Shown here: positions 45,522 through 58,258 of the stretch, piece after piece
How positions within the stretch are numbered: the stretch's first letter is position 1
Layout of the letters: the number at the start of each line of letters is the position of its first letter
From: Halicephalobus mephisto
Lineage: Eukaryota > Nematoda > Chromadorea > Rhabditida > Panagrolaimidae
Length of the DNA stretch: 64,000 nt
Reading direction: 5' to 3'
Assembly (NCBI GenBank): GCA_009193035.1
Contig: SWDT01000001.1
Location: 2,170,001 to 2,234,000 of the forward strand
Translations under genes and position numbers: made by a program
Notes under the pieces: generated by a model
Told to the model about the DNA's origin: nothing
Databases searched by the model: none
Seen by the model: the letters and a program-made list of their open reading frames with translations, nothing else

Positions 45522-48500
45522 AATCACCGGATTTAAATCTGAAAACTCATCAGTTAGGGTGAGTTCTTGACTTTTGTTTGTCTAAAAGTGTTTCAACAAC
45601 AATAACAAGGCAAATAATGTTGACCTACGGAAGACAATAATTTGCATACGAGCCTACACAAGGTAAACAAAGGAAATCGGAATTTAGGGACTTGGGGGGC
45701 ATGAGATATCCTCATGATTCTCAAGAAAATGTTGTTTTTTCTGTTTTCGTTTTGCGTCTTCAGTTGTTTTTCTATCCCTCACTATATTTTGAAGGAAGTA
45801 TAGCCTTAGTTTGCTCTCTATTGATAGGGTTGATGGGCTGCATGGCAGCTCCTAGCACGGCGTTGGCCAGGAGGTGTTTTTCTCTCTGAAGTCGTCTGCT
45901 GGCCAGTGTCCACTTGTACCAGCCGGCTGCTGACCGATGTATGTCCGGCATCATGTTTTTTATGGAAAACTTTAATTTAAAGAATCAGAGACCAAACTAA
46001 CATTCAATTTTCGTTTCTATGCACGTGCAAATGGACGTTGTCCACTTGAGAAAAAGCCGTGAGGCAAAATTCAACAAACTGCTCCAGCCGGAAAAAACTT
46101 TCAGCGCTCCCGGGTGTCCATTCAACTAACGGTGCGTGGTGGTACCAGCTGGGTGGGAGTAACTGACCATTGGACAAACTCTACGTCATTTGGAATTTGT
46201 TTTTTTCAAAATCGTATAGAAAAGACAAAACTGGAAAAGTACCAAAAGGCAGAATTATTTGTAGAAAAACATTCCGAAGACTCTGTAAGATATCAAGAAA
46301 AATATAATATATTATTTTGAAAGATCGAATAGATTAAATTATAAAAATGCGACCTTGAAAAAATCGGAAAATAGATGAGGTTAGAGGGCACTGTTCCTTT
46401 TGCTTTTATTTTTATTTGATTTTTTTGTCTGCGTTTTTTTATGCTTTGCTCTGCTTACCGGTTCCGTTGATGGGGTCGTCGACGACGGACAGTCTGGCAA
46501 AAAAACGGAACGCAAACAAGCAACAAGAAAGCAGCGTTGATCTTGAAAACTCCAGAGTCCGCACCTGGCTCTGCCTGGTGCGAAATTCATTCTTCTGTAT
46601 TTTGCGCGACTCTAGGGATGCCTTGTTTATCTTTCTATTTGCGACAAAAAAGTTAGTTTTTTTGCGCAAGCAGAGGAGTCCATTTTTTGTCTGCGTAAAT
46701 GTAAAAAGTCAAATAGGACAGATAAACTTTTCGCAACATAGAACAAAGCTCCAGAACGTTACTTAGGAAATTAACTGAAGGGGTTCAAATGTTTGTTCCC
46801 TGAGGTGTCGGTACCTGGTACGTACTTGTGGAGCCTCCGTGTCATCCATGCTTTTTTAAAAGGTATTTTTCCAAAGCGGATTAAACATGAAAGTGGTGCA
46901 AATTAAAATAAAATGTAATAAAATAATATCAACTAAATATAATTTTTACTTCTTATTCCATCTAAACAATTGGAAAATTCTGCTTATCCTTTTATCCTTT
47001 TAATCACTGTAACTTTCCTTGAGGTAATTGCGGTTTTACTTTCCACTTTTCATTGAATTATAAGGTCAAATAATTATGGCTACGTATTTAATCTTAAAAA
47101 CTAATTTAGTTTAGTGACAGTTTGTCTTTTAAAGAAGATTGTCTGCATTCGGATACTTTTTATCCTATTTAAAGTGCACTTCGGAAATCGGTACCAAGCT
47201 GCGGGAGTTATTACCAGGATATGAAGCCGATCGACAAGGGAGATTTACAAGTTTCCACAAAACAAAGTATGTTTTTGTGTTCCAGTATTAAAGACAAAAC
47301 AACCAAAGCATTTCGAATAAGAAAAAAGAAGATTGGGGTGCCTGGCTGTGCCGTTTCAGAAAAAATTTATCAAAACAAAATGTCAAACGCTCGTATAATC
47401 TCAGTTTATATCCACTTTAAATAACTTACCAATTAAGAATTTGAGAAACAATCAAATTCGTGATGGAGATGGTTACATTCAACAATACTTAAAAATTTGA
47501 TGCTGCAAAGATATATTAAAAATGTAATAAAACAAAAAACACGAAAATTTCTAACACGGGAGAATTATGAAATTCTACGAATTGAGTAGACTTTGAATTT
47601 CAAGAAATAGAATATCTTTCTTTCATGGCCTTAAGAAAACTGACCAGAAAGTAGAAAAAGCGAAAACAACAAATTGAAGCCAAACAAGCCAGATTCAGCT
47701 GCTGGGACAACGAAGACAGTGACAAAATGACCGTTGTCCACCTGCATTTTGAATTCCGTTTAAAAATTCATGCAAAACGTGTATCGCTTAGTAACATGGA
47801 ATCTGGCTACTAAAACAACAAGAGGTGTTTTGGAAGCAGGGAGGAACTAAGAAAAAGCCAAAGATGAACGATATTACTTTTGAAAATAAAAATACAGATG
47901 AATAAAAAACAACGTTAGTCTCAAATTGAATAATTGTGTATTATAATTCGAAAAACATGGATTTGTCAAAAAAATAAGGTCAACTACTGAGGGACAATGG
48001 ACAAACATAACACAAAATTGCCCTCTTGCGCAACGGGGCAGTCCTTCTTTGCTTGATTTTGTTCTTTTTGACATTGAAACCGCGCCAGGCCGCTCCGAGT
48101 ACCCCTCAGAAGAGGCGGGGTTTGGCTGATGATGGACTCCAACGCGCTCTACTTCTCTACCAGTTTGTTCCTGGGTTTTTTATTCTGCAATTCATTGTTC
48201 TTTGATATTATGACCTTCCTAGATATCAATAAACAAAAAATGCAGTAATCAGGGATTTTGGGGTTTTTATCTTGCATTCATCTGGATCAAAATAATAAAT
48301 CCAGTGCTCAGATTTTGGTTCGCAACATGACGCTTGATTTTTTCGGTCATTCAAAAAATCATAGGAATAACAGCGGAAAAGAGAAAGAACAAGAAAAAAA
48401 TCAGCAGGCTGTTGCGAACCGCTGTCCTTCGCTGACTGGTACCAGCCGGTGCAAGCTCTCATTTTTCCTGGTCGTTTTGCTATTATTTTTGGTCGTGTAC

Positions 48501-51500
48501 ACTATTTTACGTCGCCTGTTTGGAGCTGATTGATGTGCGCAAAAAACATACAAGTGAAAAGTGATATTAAAATGTAAAAATTTGGTAGGGGGATTTTAAC
48601 TTAATTGTATTTTAGGAATTATAACTAGAGTGGGAATACAATTTAAAAAACACCTTTAAAAAACGACTGACCTCGATTTCCGGTACCTCGGGGAGCCCTT
48701 TGAAGTCCATTGTCCACTTTTGTTGCCCTGGGCTTTGGCTCCGTTTTGAAATGTTTTTTCAGTGCCAGGCATTTTTAAAAAGGCACGGCATGGCACTTCT
48801 AAGAGAGAAAAAATAGCAACTAGTATGTCTGGTCATTGCTCCACTAATCACGCGGTCACTTTTCAACAAACAATTTAAGCTGTTCAGCAACAACTTGGCC
48901 TTTTTGGACGTGTGAACCCGTGCCATCCGAAGAACATGGTAAGGGTTAAGAATAATTACTGGACAAAAATGGGAGCCTCTGGTCAAAAAATCTACCAAAA
49001 CGGCTATGATCAGAGGAGAAGATTTTACCATCGCTTCCGCACTCGACAATCGAAAAGAAAAGCTGTTTGAACAAACAAAGTCAAAACTCGGATGGACAAA
49101 AACCCAAAAATAGATTAGTTTTTTAGAATTTGACCAAAGAGTCAAATATTCCTATCTAAACACATAAAAAGGAAAATATCGTCGTTTTTAAACGTGTTGT
49201 AATGGATAAAAAATACAAAAACAAGTAAAGCCCTGTTGATTTCCTGCCTGTTGGCGTTGGAGATGAAATGGACAACGGCTAGAAGACATCAAAGACCGAC
49301 GCGATGGTCAGTCGTCAGTTTGTTTTTAGTCGGGCTGTTTGGAAAATTGAAAAACAGCTATGGGCTATTTTGGAAAGAAATTCATAGCTATAAAACACTA
49401 TCTATTGAATTATTTGAGGATCAGAGAGAGACTTCACAGCAGAAGGATTTATTTGGCTGATTAAAATAGTAGTCAAAGTTACAACTGATTCATTTGTACA
49501 ATTCTCAGCTGTACCAGCCGGAGAAAAGTTTTTTCTAATTTCAATGATAAACAACAAAAGATGGAAAAAAGGGCACATGGTCAAGCTTCGTTCTCGTTTT
49601 CTGATTTGCCCTATGGTACATGTCAGTGTCTTCCTGAAGTTGGGGGTCGAGAACAACTTAAACCCGCCCATTTCACGTTCTGTTCAGTTTCCTGTGGTCA
49701 GTTGATGTTTTGTGGACAACCGTTACAAGTGCCAGATGCTTTTGTGCCTTGGGCGGAGCGTGCCTGCCTTGCAACATCTTCGGCTGATTGCCTGCAGAAC
49801 GTTTCAACGTCGTGCCTGCGCGTACAAAGTGCGAAAGAAGTTCACTACTGCTTTGTTATCGTTGCTGAATGCTTAAACATCCATTGGCTGTTTTTTCTCA
49901 TCTTACATCGCTGCTGGCAAAGAAAGCGGTCCGTGCCGGTCACTGACCACTGGACCTTCTTTCTTAGTTTGAAAAAGGTTGTTTGTTGTTTTTTGCTCTC
50001 GGGGACAACCAGTCAGCCAACGGCTGCCTGGTAGAACAAGAAAGCAAAAAATACAAGAGTGCGTTTAAACGAAATACTGGTTGCACAAGCAGAAGGCAGG
50101 AGAAGAGTGCGGCTGGCTCGATGCGTGTGCCAGGCAGTACTTCTCGATATTGGCCACCCGAAGATGAGGGCTGCAAGGAAAATTCAGAAAAAACCAACAC
50201 ATAATGTAGTTGAATTATGTAATTCTATTTTTTGGGGTTTGATAGGGTTTAGTCAGTAGGGAAAAAGGGACAACGATTAGAAATAAAAACTAAATGAAAT
50301 AAAAATCAAACAAATCGAAATTAATTAAGTTTAAAAATTGATTCCGTAAATAAAATCCGGGATAATCGACCAAACTCATTATATATGAATTTCTAAGTTT
50401 CTGTTTCTGAATACTAAACTATTACTTTTTTGTTATTTGAATTTACAATTTAAATTCTTCCAAAAATCTCTCAGATCTTCAACCCTTTCAACAATGATTT
50501 ATCATTCATATTAAGTTGTCCGAAAAATGATGCTGAGTTTTGGTTGCGAACTTTGAACAATTATAAAGCAATAGAAGAAGCGTTTTCGCTCAAAGTAAAA
50601 ACTATTTGAATCAACACAGTTTTAGCAATAATAAATTACTTCATCAACCTCGATGTTGTAGAAATCTAAACTTTTATATTTAATAAATTCTTTCGGGACA
50701 TTTTTCTAAATACGTGGTTTGCGAAAGATTTTCTTATCCAAGGAATTATCCAGATGTTTGGAAAAGTGGAAATTAGCAGAAGATCAGTTGAGTAAGGAAA
50801 ATTCCGTAGCTCAGTTTATTCAGTTTTATATTATAATTTTTGAAATGTTGGTGTGTGTTACAGTTCGACAATTCATAGAGATTCATTTATCCAGCTTTCC
50901 AGTTTTTCATTATATTGAAATGCTCAGTGATGACTTGGTAGTTGCCTCTCAATTTCTCCATAGATTTCTTAATCATCCTATGAGAATTAGTCTTCACTGT
51001 AATCTTTAAAATACCATCATCAATAGGAAAAACATTTCATTTTCAAGGTCATATCTCTATTACAGAGTTTTCTAATCCAACATTGAGTGGTGTATTAGTT
51101 AGCTGATTCTTGATTAATTTTCCTTAGAGTATCTCTTGTGTTATCTTCTGATCTAAACTAATAAAGCGCATTTTTGTACCTTGATTTTGGAAACTTGTAA
51201 AATAAAGGGATTTATAAGAAATTAAAAGGAAATAAGACCGACTTATATGACAAAGTTCACACATCACAATGGTGCATAACATGACATACTATTATGTACA
51301 ATATATTTGTAAAGAAGTAATTGTGTGCTGGGACAACGAATATTAGTTTGCTGACAACCCAGTAGATAAGGTTCCAACTTCTCTATTATTCTGACAAACC
51401 CTCCTAACCTGATTTTCGAAAAACTTTTCCTCTGACGGTTCCATTACTTTCCTTCGATAAAATAGTTCCATCGTAAGGTATACTTTCGCAAATTCATTGT

Positions 51501-51796
51501 CTTCTGTTGCACTCAATTGCGTGTGAAACTGTTTCTTTTTATTAAATTGACGGCATTGAAATCGACTCCGAAAAGGGAATGTGCTATTTTCTTCTAACTC
51601 AATTGACTATACGCAAAATGGATCATGATCGTCTTAGTTCAGCTGGTTGACAGGGTCTAATTATCCGTACCTCGGAGTTACTCCTTTTCTTAGTTTTTTT
51701 TCTCTTTACAATCGAGGACATTTCTGATTTTTTTGTTCTTCGTATTTGACCGCTAGTTGAAATTGAAACCTACTTTTATTTTACTATGAATTGGAG
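45522..51796. promoter_or_regulatory. Long upstream region with recurring short motifs
   Basis: More than 6 kb without a supported gene, between the divergent zinc-finger and NOAH-like genes. The part at about 45.7-50.2 kb is less AT-rich and repeats two words. GTACCAGCCGG occurs at 45916-45926, 48439-48449 and 49511-49521, with GTACCAGCTGG at 46142. TGTCCACTTG occurs at 45907-45916 and 46039-46048, with close variants at 47735 and 48711. Open frames here have no domains. From about 50.2 kb the sequence is AT-rich and featureless. Confidence 0.35.
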
Positions 51797-54700
51797 ATGC
51801 AGTTGAATGATTTCTTGCTATTCGTGTTTATGACTTTTACCTGTTCTAATGCCTTAAACACCACAACATCTATTCTGGGATCTTATGGAGAGTCCGTAGA
51901 AGGATGTGATCACTTGAACAGGACCTCTTTTCTTCGATCAGAGGGAATGAGGATCCAGGAATTACCAAGATCCACAATTAGAGCGGTTTCTCTGAATCAA
52001 TGTGCCAAGCATTGTTCTATGAAGACTGGAGCCGTTGATTGCCATTCTTTTGAATACAACGCTGCCAGTCAGACTTGCGCTTTGCAATCTGCTCAAGGAC
52101 AGCCTTTTGGTCCTTCGATTGTTGTTAACACTAATGAGCCGGGGATTGCCTTCTTTCAACAAGTGTGTATTGCAAGTAAGTTAGCTAAATCAGTTTATTT
52201 ATTGCAAATATAAAAGTAGCTATGGGAATTTGTTATGCTTACTCGAAATCCTCAAGCATGATAAAAGCTTATTGGTGAAGCAGCTGGAGATAAAAAAGTA
52301 TGTTAGAAACAAAAAAGATAAATTAAAAAATTTTTTGAAGTTAAAATGTCCCTTTACGGTAGATTTTGACGACTCATTCTAACAATTCATTCCTTTCATT
52401 GAACACGAATCAACTCCATTTCTTTTAAATAGATAAAAGCCAGTACAAGTAAAGTTACCTGAACTAATCCCAACTCTCGCATGCCTTTGTAAACTGTAAT
52501 CTAAGAATACTGATGAATATCAATTTCTTGGTTCATTAAAAGTACCATATTACTAGAATCGAGTTGAAGATTTGTAGAATGAACAGTAGTAATGAGTTAT
52601 CACAAATAAAAGTTTGTTTTCCAATTCATCCACCAACATATGCCGTGTGGATTTCCTGCGATTTTTATGAATACACATGTCATAAATTTGTTTTTTGTAT
52701 TAATATAACCTCTTATTAAGATATATTAATAGTAAAATTATTTCTTCAGAACCTAGCAAAGATATGATTTAATATTGTTTTATAATACTTAACATGTGGT
52801 CTCTATGGTCTTAAAAAAGTTATGTTTATAATTATGCACAGAAAGTTATGACATTTTAGAGTAAACTAGAACGAGATCCGGGTACACCAAACTTTAAAAA
52901 TTCAAGTTTAAAAAAAATCACGCAAAAAATATGTAAAGCTGAGAAAACTAATTAAAGTCAACAAATTTCAAGCTAAATATTTCATAATTTAGAATCATCT
53001 TTGTAAACCGTTCCCATAAGTCCTATAACGAAATCTAATGTATGGGATTTACCTTCGTTCTAATTCTTGTGTGTAAGCCACTGGGAAAAACAAGGCTGCA
53101 AAAAGAATTCGACCAAAATAAAATCACATTGTAGATTTTGTTGCAGGATTTTTGTGCATTAATCACGAAGATTACTCCTTTAATTACAGAATATCCTAAT
53201 ATTCAATAACTTTTCTTTTCACCTTGCTTTGTGTACTTTTTGAATTTTTTATTTAGATTTCTCTTTCATATAAATATTTCCAGTTCTTAATATGATGTAC
53301 TCTATAATTTCTCTAGTTTTTAATTTCGAACACCTGTCATATTCAGATTTAGTTCGAAGATTCTCTAAAATAGTCCTTGAATGTCCCTGTGTATGCATAT
53401 AAATAACTTTTGAAAGCCATATAGGATATCTGTCAAAACAAAATAATGCTGCATTACATTTTTCTCAAACTGCATAATAGATTGCTGTTGATTTCAAAGA
53501 AATAACGCTCTTATTAATTCTATTAGTAAGTAATAATGAGTAGATTACACTGACACAAGGAAAGACTGGTGACACATGTATTCATAAAAAATCCGTATGA
53601 CACGTGCTAATAAATGAACTATGAGATAAATTTCCATTTATGTAACATCTCGTCACTACTATTCATTTTACAAATTGTGAACATAATCCAAGTTATTAGG
53701 TAACCCTAATGTATCAAGATGTTTGATCATCTCAAACAGCCACTTATATATCACGTTTTCGGGGAACAGAAGGTTCAAATGATCAAGAATAAATGTGTTG
53801 AGGTGGAAACTCACAAGATGTTTATATAATCTCATTTCAACATGACTATAAAATATCAAAATTCCAGTTGCTGAATTAGTTTCTAGAATGAATTTCAGAA
53901 TCTGACGTCAAATTTTATTACATCAATAGATAAAAGAGATGAACTTAAAAATTTTTTTTGAAATATTTCTGCAATAATAACTTTTCAAACTACATTCATA
54001 CATGAGAAACGCATGTCTTCCAAAAGATTTCTACAAACAAAAATAATTCAGTTAATAATAAAGATGATCTTTAGGTGAGGAGTTATGTGCAGCCCCATAC
54101 TCTTTTGAGAGATTTCCTCAGCATATCTTAATGGGTCAAGCACTCCAGACATTATCAACTGATGGATTGTCAGATTGTTTGTCCCTATGTCTTGAAGCCA
54201 AGAGGAAGTTTAAATTAGACTGCCGATCACTGATGTATTATTATGAGACAGGGGAATGCATTCTAAATAGAGAAACACGGAAGGAATTGCCAGAGGCATT
54301 CACAAATGATACGAAATTTCATTTGGTGGATTACTTTGAGAATAATTGCTACGATGGTAAGCTTTTCATTTTATAAATTTGCACTAAGGTTATCTCTGTA
54401 GTCGCCTGCTTTGGGAATACTGAAATCCACTGGATTCGGGCCGAAGACTTCCACATTGGTATCGAGAAAGATGTCATTATGAGTGGCCTGACTTCAGACG
54501 AATGTAAGCAAGCCTGTATTGAAAATATGGTTGGAGCAGAGATGTTTCCATGCAAAGGGTATGTTTACTCGCAGAGCAAGCAAGAGTGTCATCTGACGGC
54601 AGAAAGTGCCTTGATCAAGAAGTCCGTAGCCGTAGAGTCCAATGAGATTGATGACGAGACTTCTAAGATTAGACTGAGTGCAGAGTTGAGTGCCATTAGC

Positions 54701-57080
54701 GCTGGTCAGTATAACGAGAAGTTCTGTATTGAAGGTCCTGTTAGATGCAGGGAAGCCAGTTTCGAGTTGATTTCTGGAAGAGTATTAGAATCTTATGATA
54801 AGGTGATTCAAACAATGTCAATCGCTCACTGCCTTCACCTTTGTTTGATTGAAGCAGAGAGTTGTTCCTCTGCAATGTTTTTCAGAGACAAGGTAGGTCT
54901 TAGAGAATATCATTTTAATTTTCCTAACGCTTACAGAATGAGTGTGTCTTGAACAAGAAAAGTCAATTCTCAGATCCAGACCTCTTCAAACCTGCACTGA
55001 ACGTTGATTATTACGATAATATCTGCGACTACGAACCCGGAACTTTGCCCTCGAACGAACAACCAAGACCAGCGAAGAATGCTTTCTCTACTGATGAAGC
55101 CTTCTTATCCGCTGGGGAAAGTATTGAGCAAGCCTTGATCACTTTTCGTGAGGAATCACTTGAAAATTCATCAGAAAAAAGGCAAAAGCCAGTCTTCCAA
55201 AGTCGTGAGCCTGTAGAAAAAGTTAAAGGAAGTAAGATTAGCTAATACTCCATCTGTATATAATAATTATTATCTTAGCACTCGAGACCGAATGCCGTTT
55301 GGATAGCATCGTCATCACCGCCAAATTTGAACAGTTGACTTCTGGAGCTTTGTTCATCAAAGACCATTCTTCTACTTGCAGAACAATATTCAAGGATGTC
55401 ATTGACAGTCAATTAACTATTCCGTTTCCTTCATCAGTGGATTCTAATCCTGATTGCCCTGGAGTGGAATTAGCTCCGAATCTATGGTCGTTTATAGTAG
55501 TTATTCAGAAGAACAACATTGGGATCCCCTCGCTGATGACGGAATCAGACAGAGTATTCAATGTTACTTGTGATTACTCCAACACTGCCGTAACGGCTCC
55601 TCAAAGGGACATAAATAAGGATTCTGAACTCTTTGTTACTTCAAAGTCCACAGAAGAGTTCCTTGGAAAAATCAGAATGTCCATACTGAGGAATGGAGAT
55701 CCAGTGACTACGGTATCCTTAGGAGAAGAGTTGGAATTGAAATGGACGATAGACAACTTTGAGAAATCGGAGACGGGGAAACAGAAATTTGGATATTTTG
55801 TTGATGAATGTGTCGCGGAGAGATTAGATGGACAGCCTCCTGAACCGTCTCCATTGAGGTTGATTTTCCAAGGGTGAGGATTTACTTTCAAACAATTTTA
55901 ACCTTCCATTCGTAGATGTCCCGATGAACGAGTGCGAAACCGATTGATGAAGTACCCCATTGTTCAAGTCGACGATGGTTTCAGCACGAAAATGAAGGCA
56001 TTTAGATTCGATGGCTCCAGAAGAGTCAGAATCCGTTGTGCTATCACCATTTGTGTGGATAAATGTGAACCGGTTAGTTTTCTACCATTGTTTTGTTTCG
56101 AAACGTTGTTCTCTAGGTTTCCTGTGAATCCGATCGAGACTATAACTCTGTCGTCAGTTTCGGGAAGAAAAGAAAGAAGAGGCAAACTGTTGCTGATCTA
56201 GAAGAGCTGCTGAAGAAATACCACGATGCTAAGCTAAACGGCGATATCCAATTAGACGAGGATATTAACGAAGAAGAAGGAGCTATGATAGAAAAATCAA
56301 CCATTAGTGGGACTTATACTATTCTCGAAAACGGAGATGAAGCAGCTGAAGCCAAGGGAAATAACGACAGTAAAGTTTCTCTTCCTTTAGATGTCAAGAA
56401 AGTCTTGCTTCCGTTATCCCCCGCAATATTAGGAAATAATTTGAACAATGACGTCAACGCAACTGAATCCAGCGGAACTTTGAACTGTGATCGTGAGTAC
56501 TGTTAGTTAACATTTTCCAAAGATCACTTTTCAGTCTTTGCTAAACCACGTGAAAATCAAATCTGTGTGATTAGAGCTGTATTTACCGGGCTAATTATTC
56601 TGATATGCCTGTTATCTACTGTACAAATCTTTACCTTCGTTAACTGCATTTATAATCGATGTCAAAAAACGAGCTCCTTTTACGATGAAAACAAATCGCT
56701 CTCTTCTATGGCCTCCCTTACCCACTCTGGTACAAGTTTAAAGACCAATCACGTAAATGATGTCGTTTTTAGGATCTGGAGACTTCTACTCGACTTATTT
56801 CAACAAGATGACGAGCTCCAATGCCTCTAGAAGGCACTCGTTGTCATCTGATGGACATGTTACCAAATCGTCTGCTGGTTGGTTTACTTGAAAAAACTGA
56901 ATTATAAATAGAATTTAGACAACCATAAATCAGCATTTCCGGCTTTCTTTCAGAAGAATTTCGAACCCACAGCAGAGAAACCGCGGTGAGAATAACTTGT
57001 TATTTTATGAGCTTCAATTTTATTTCAGGTCGAGTTCAATAACACAATCGTCTGTCGCGATCGCTCGTTACAAAATCTAA
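51797..57080 (+). CDS. noah: NOAH/NompA-like PAN + ZP apical matrix protein
   Basis: Single-pass apical extracellular matrix protein. In C. elegans and Drosophila, NOAH/NompA link cuticle to epidermis and sensory endings. Eleven exons: 51797-52175, 54075-54356, 54402-54892, 54937-55231, 55279-55873, 55916-56072, 56117-56492, 56535-56729, 56773-56877, 56919-56985 and 57029-57080, giving 997 residues. Signal peptide 1-19. PAN/apple-type modules follow (starting GCDHLN, ELCAAPY, ACFGNTE and RCREASF), then a ZP domain from about C488. A KKRKRRQ furin-type cleavage site lies at about 750-756, and a membrane helix at about 869-894. The cytoplasmic tail is Ser-rich. The last three introns (43, 41 and 43 nt) are needed to reach the true C-terminus. 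Reading on without them gives a false end at 56829. The first intron is 1.9 kb, long for this genome. Whether it is NOAH-1 or NOAH-2 type is not resolved. Confidence 0.88.
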
Positions 57081-58258
57081 TGTTTATAGAAATAAAAGTC
57101 CAGGGTTGATATCGTTTTTTGCGGATTATATATTTATTATTCCGTAATTTATGATAAAGTTGGAAAATTCCGCTCTCCAGTTGTCTACTAATATATATCA
57201 CAGGGAACAAAGGTAATGACGTACAAATAATGCATTACCTTGTCAATCATGCAGTTGTATCACCAATTCGTTTCTTATTGTTAGATTAGTAATTTTTATT
57301 TTTAGACCGATCTTTAGAAAAAGGGAGTTTTAATCGATGTTCAATTTACTTTTCAGTGTTTGGAAAACGACTTTCAAAGTGATTGAGTTGGTAATATATT
57401 GCAATTTTTGGATTAAGTTTCTAATCTTTATATTATCGTTGAACGCCATAAAGTCGACTTCCACTGCGAAAACCTTGATAACTTTATCAGATTTTCTTAT
57501 TTTCTATTGAAAAGTCGTGTTAGAACCAACCTAGTAGAAAGATGACGTACACACTAAGAGTTTATGCTGATGTTTGTCTTGTGTTTTTCTAGCGTCATTA
57601 CAAATGTGGTTACTGTAAGATATCTCTATCGTGAAAGATTGTCTTATTGATCGAGTTCTGGGAGAAACTGTAATCCATATCAAAGACAGTGATGCATATC
57701 ATGTAACAGCAATGTCGTCCACCGTCTACAGACTCTTTCCCAGCGTTGTGTACGAATGCTGAATACTTCGTCTGTTTATGAAAGTGATGTTCTTCGATCT
57801 TTCTAATATTTATTGTCGAACACGACTTTACTCGAATCCGCCTGTCTCATGATAGTTTTTATTTTTCCATCGTTGCATTATTCGCGAATGAATTTGTCAT
57901 CAGTGCTACTATTCTCTCGAATAGGAAAACCTGTCCCAATCAATTTTTCTCTGTTCCTTTATTCGTGTATATTTTTATGGCCAAAATGTCTGAAAATGGA
58001 AAAGAGTTAATGTGTATTTAATTTACAATATTGTTATTGATCATTTTTCCATTTAACATGCCGATTGTTTGTCAGATATTCATTAATTTCATCATTATTT
58101 TCAGGATCTTTATAAAACCTCGCTACCAAGTGAAGAACAATTAATTTCTCTTGTCTGTTTTGCAAATTTCTCGTTCTAGTCAATAGTGACTAAAATACCG
58201 CTTCAATTGATTAAAGTTTTGGAGTTCACCTCCAAATCACCTTCTTTAATTGAATACG
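57081..58258. other. Intergenic, upstream of second nuclear receptor
   Basis: AT-rich, with no gene seen. It holds the 3' end of the NOAH-like gene and the promoter of the next gene. Confidence 0.45.

Noticed and set aside
50719..51009. 96-codon plus-strand frame upstream of the NOAH-like gene
   Set aside because: No signal, no domain and no splice partners. The AT-rich composition explains it.
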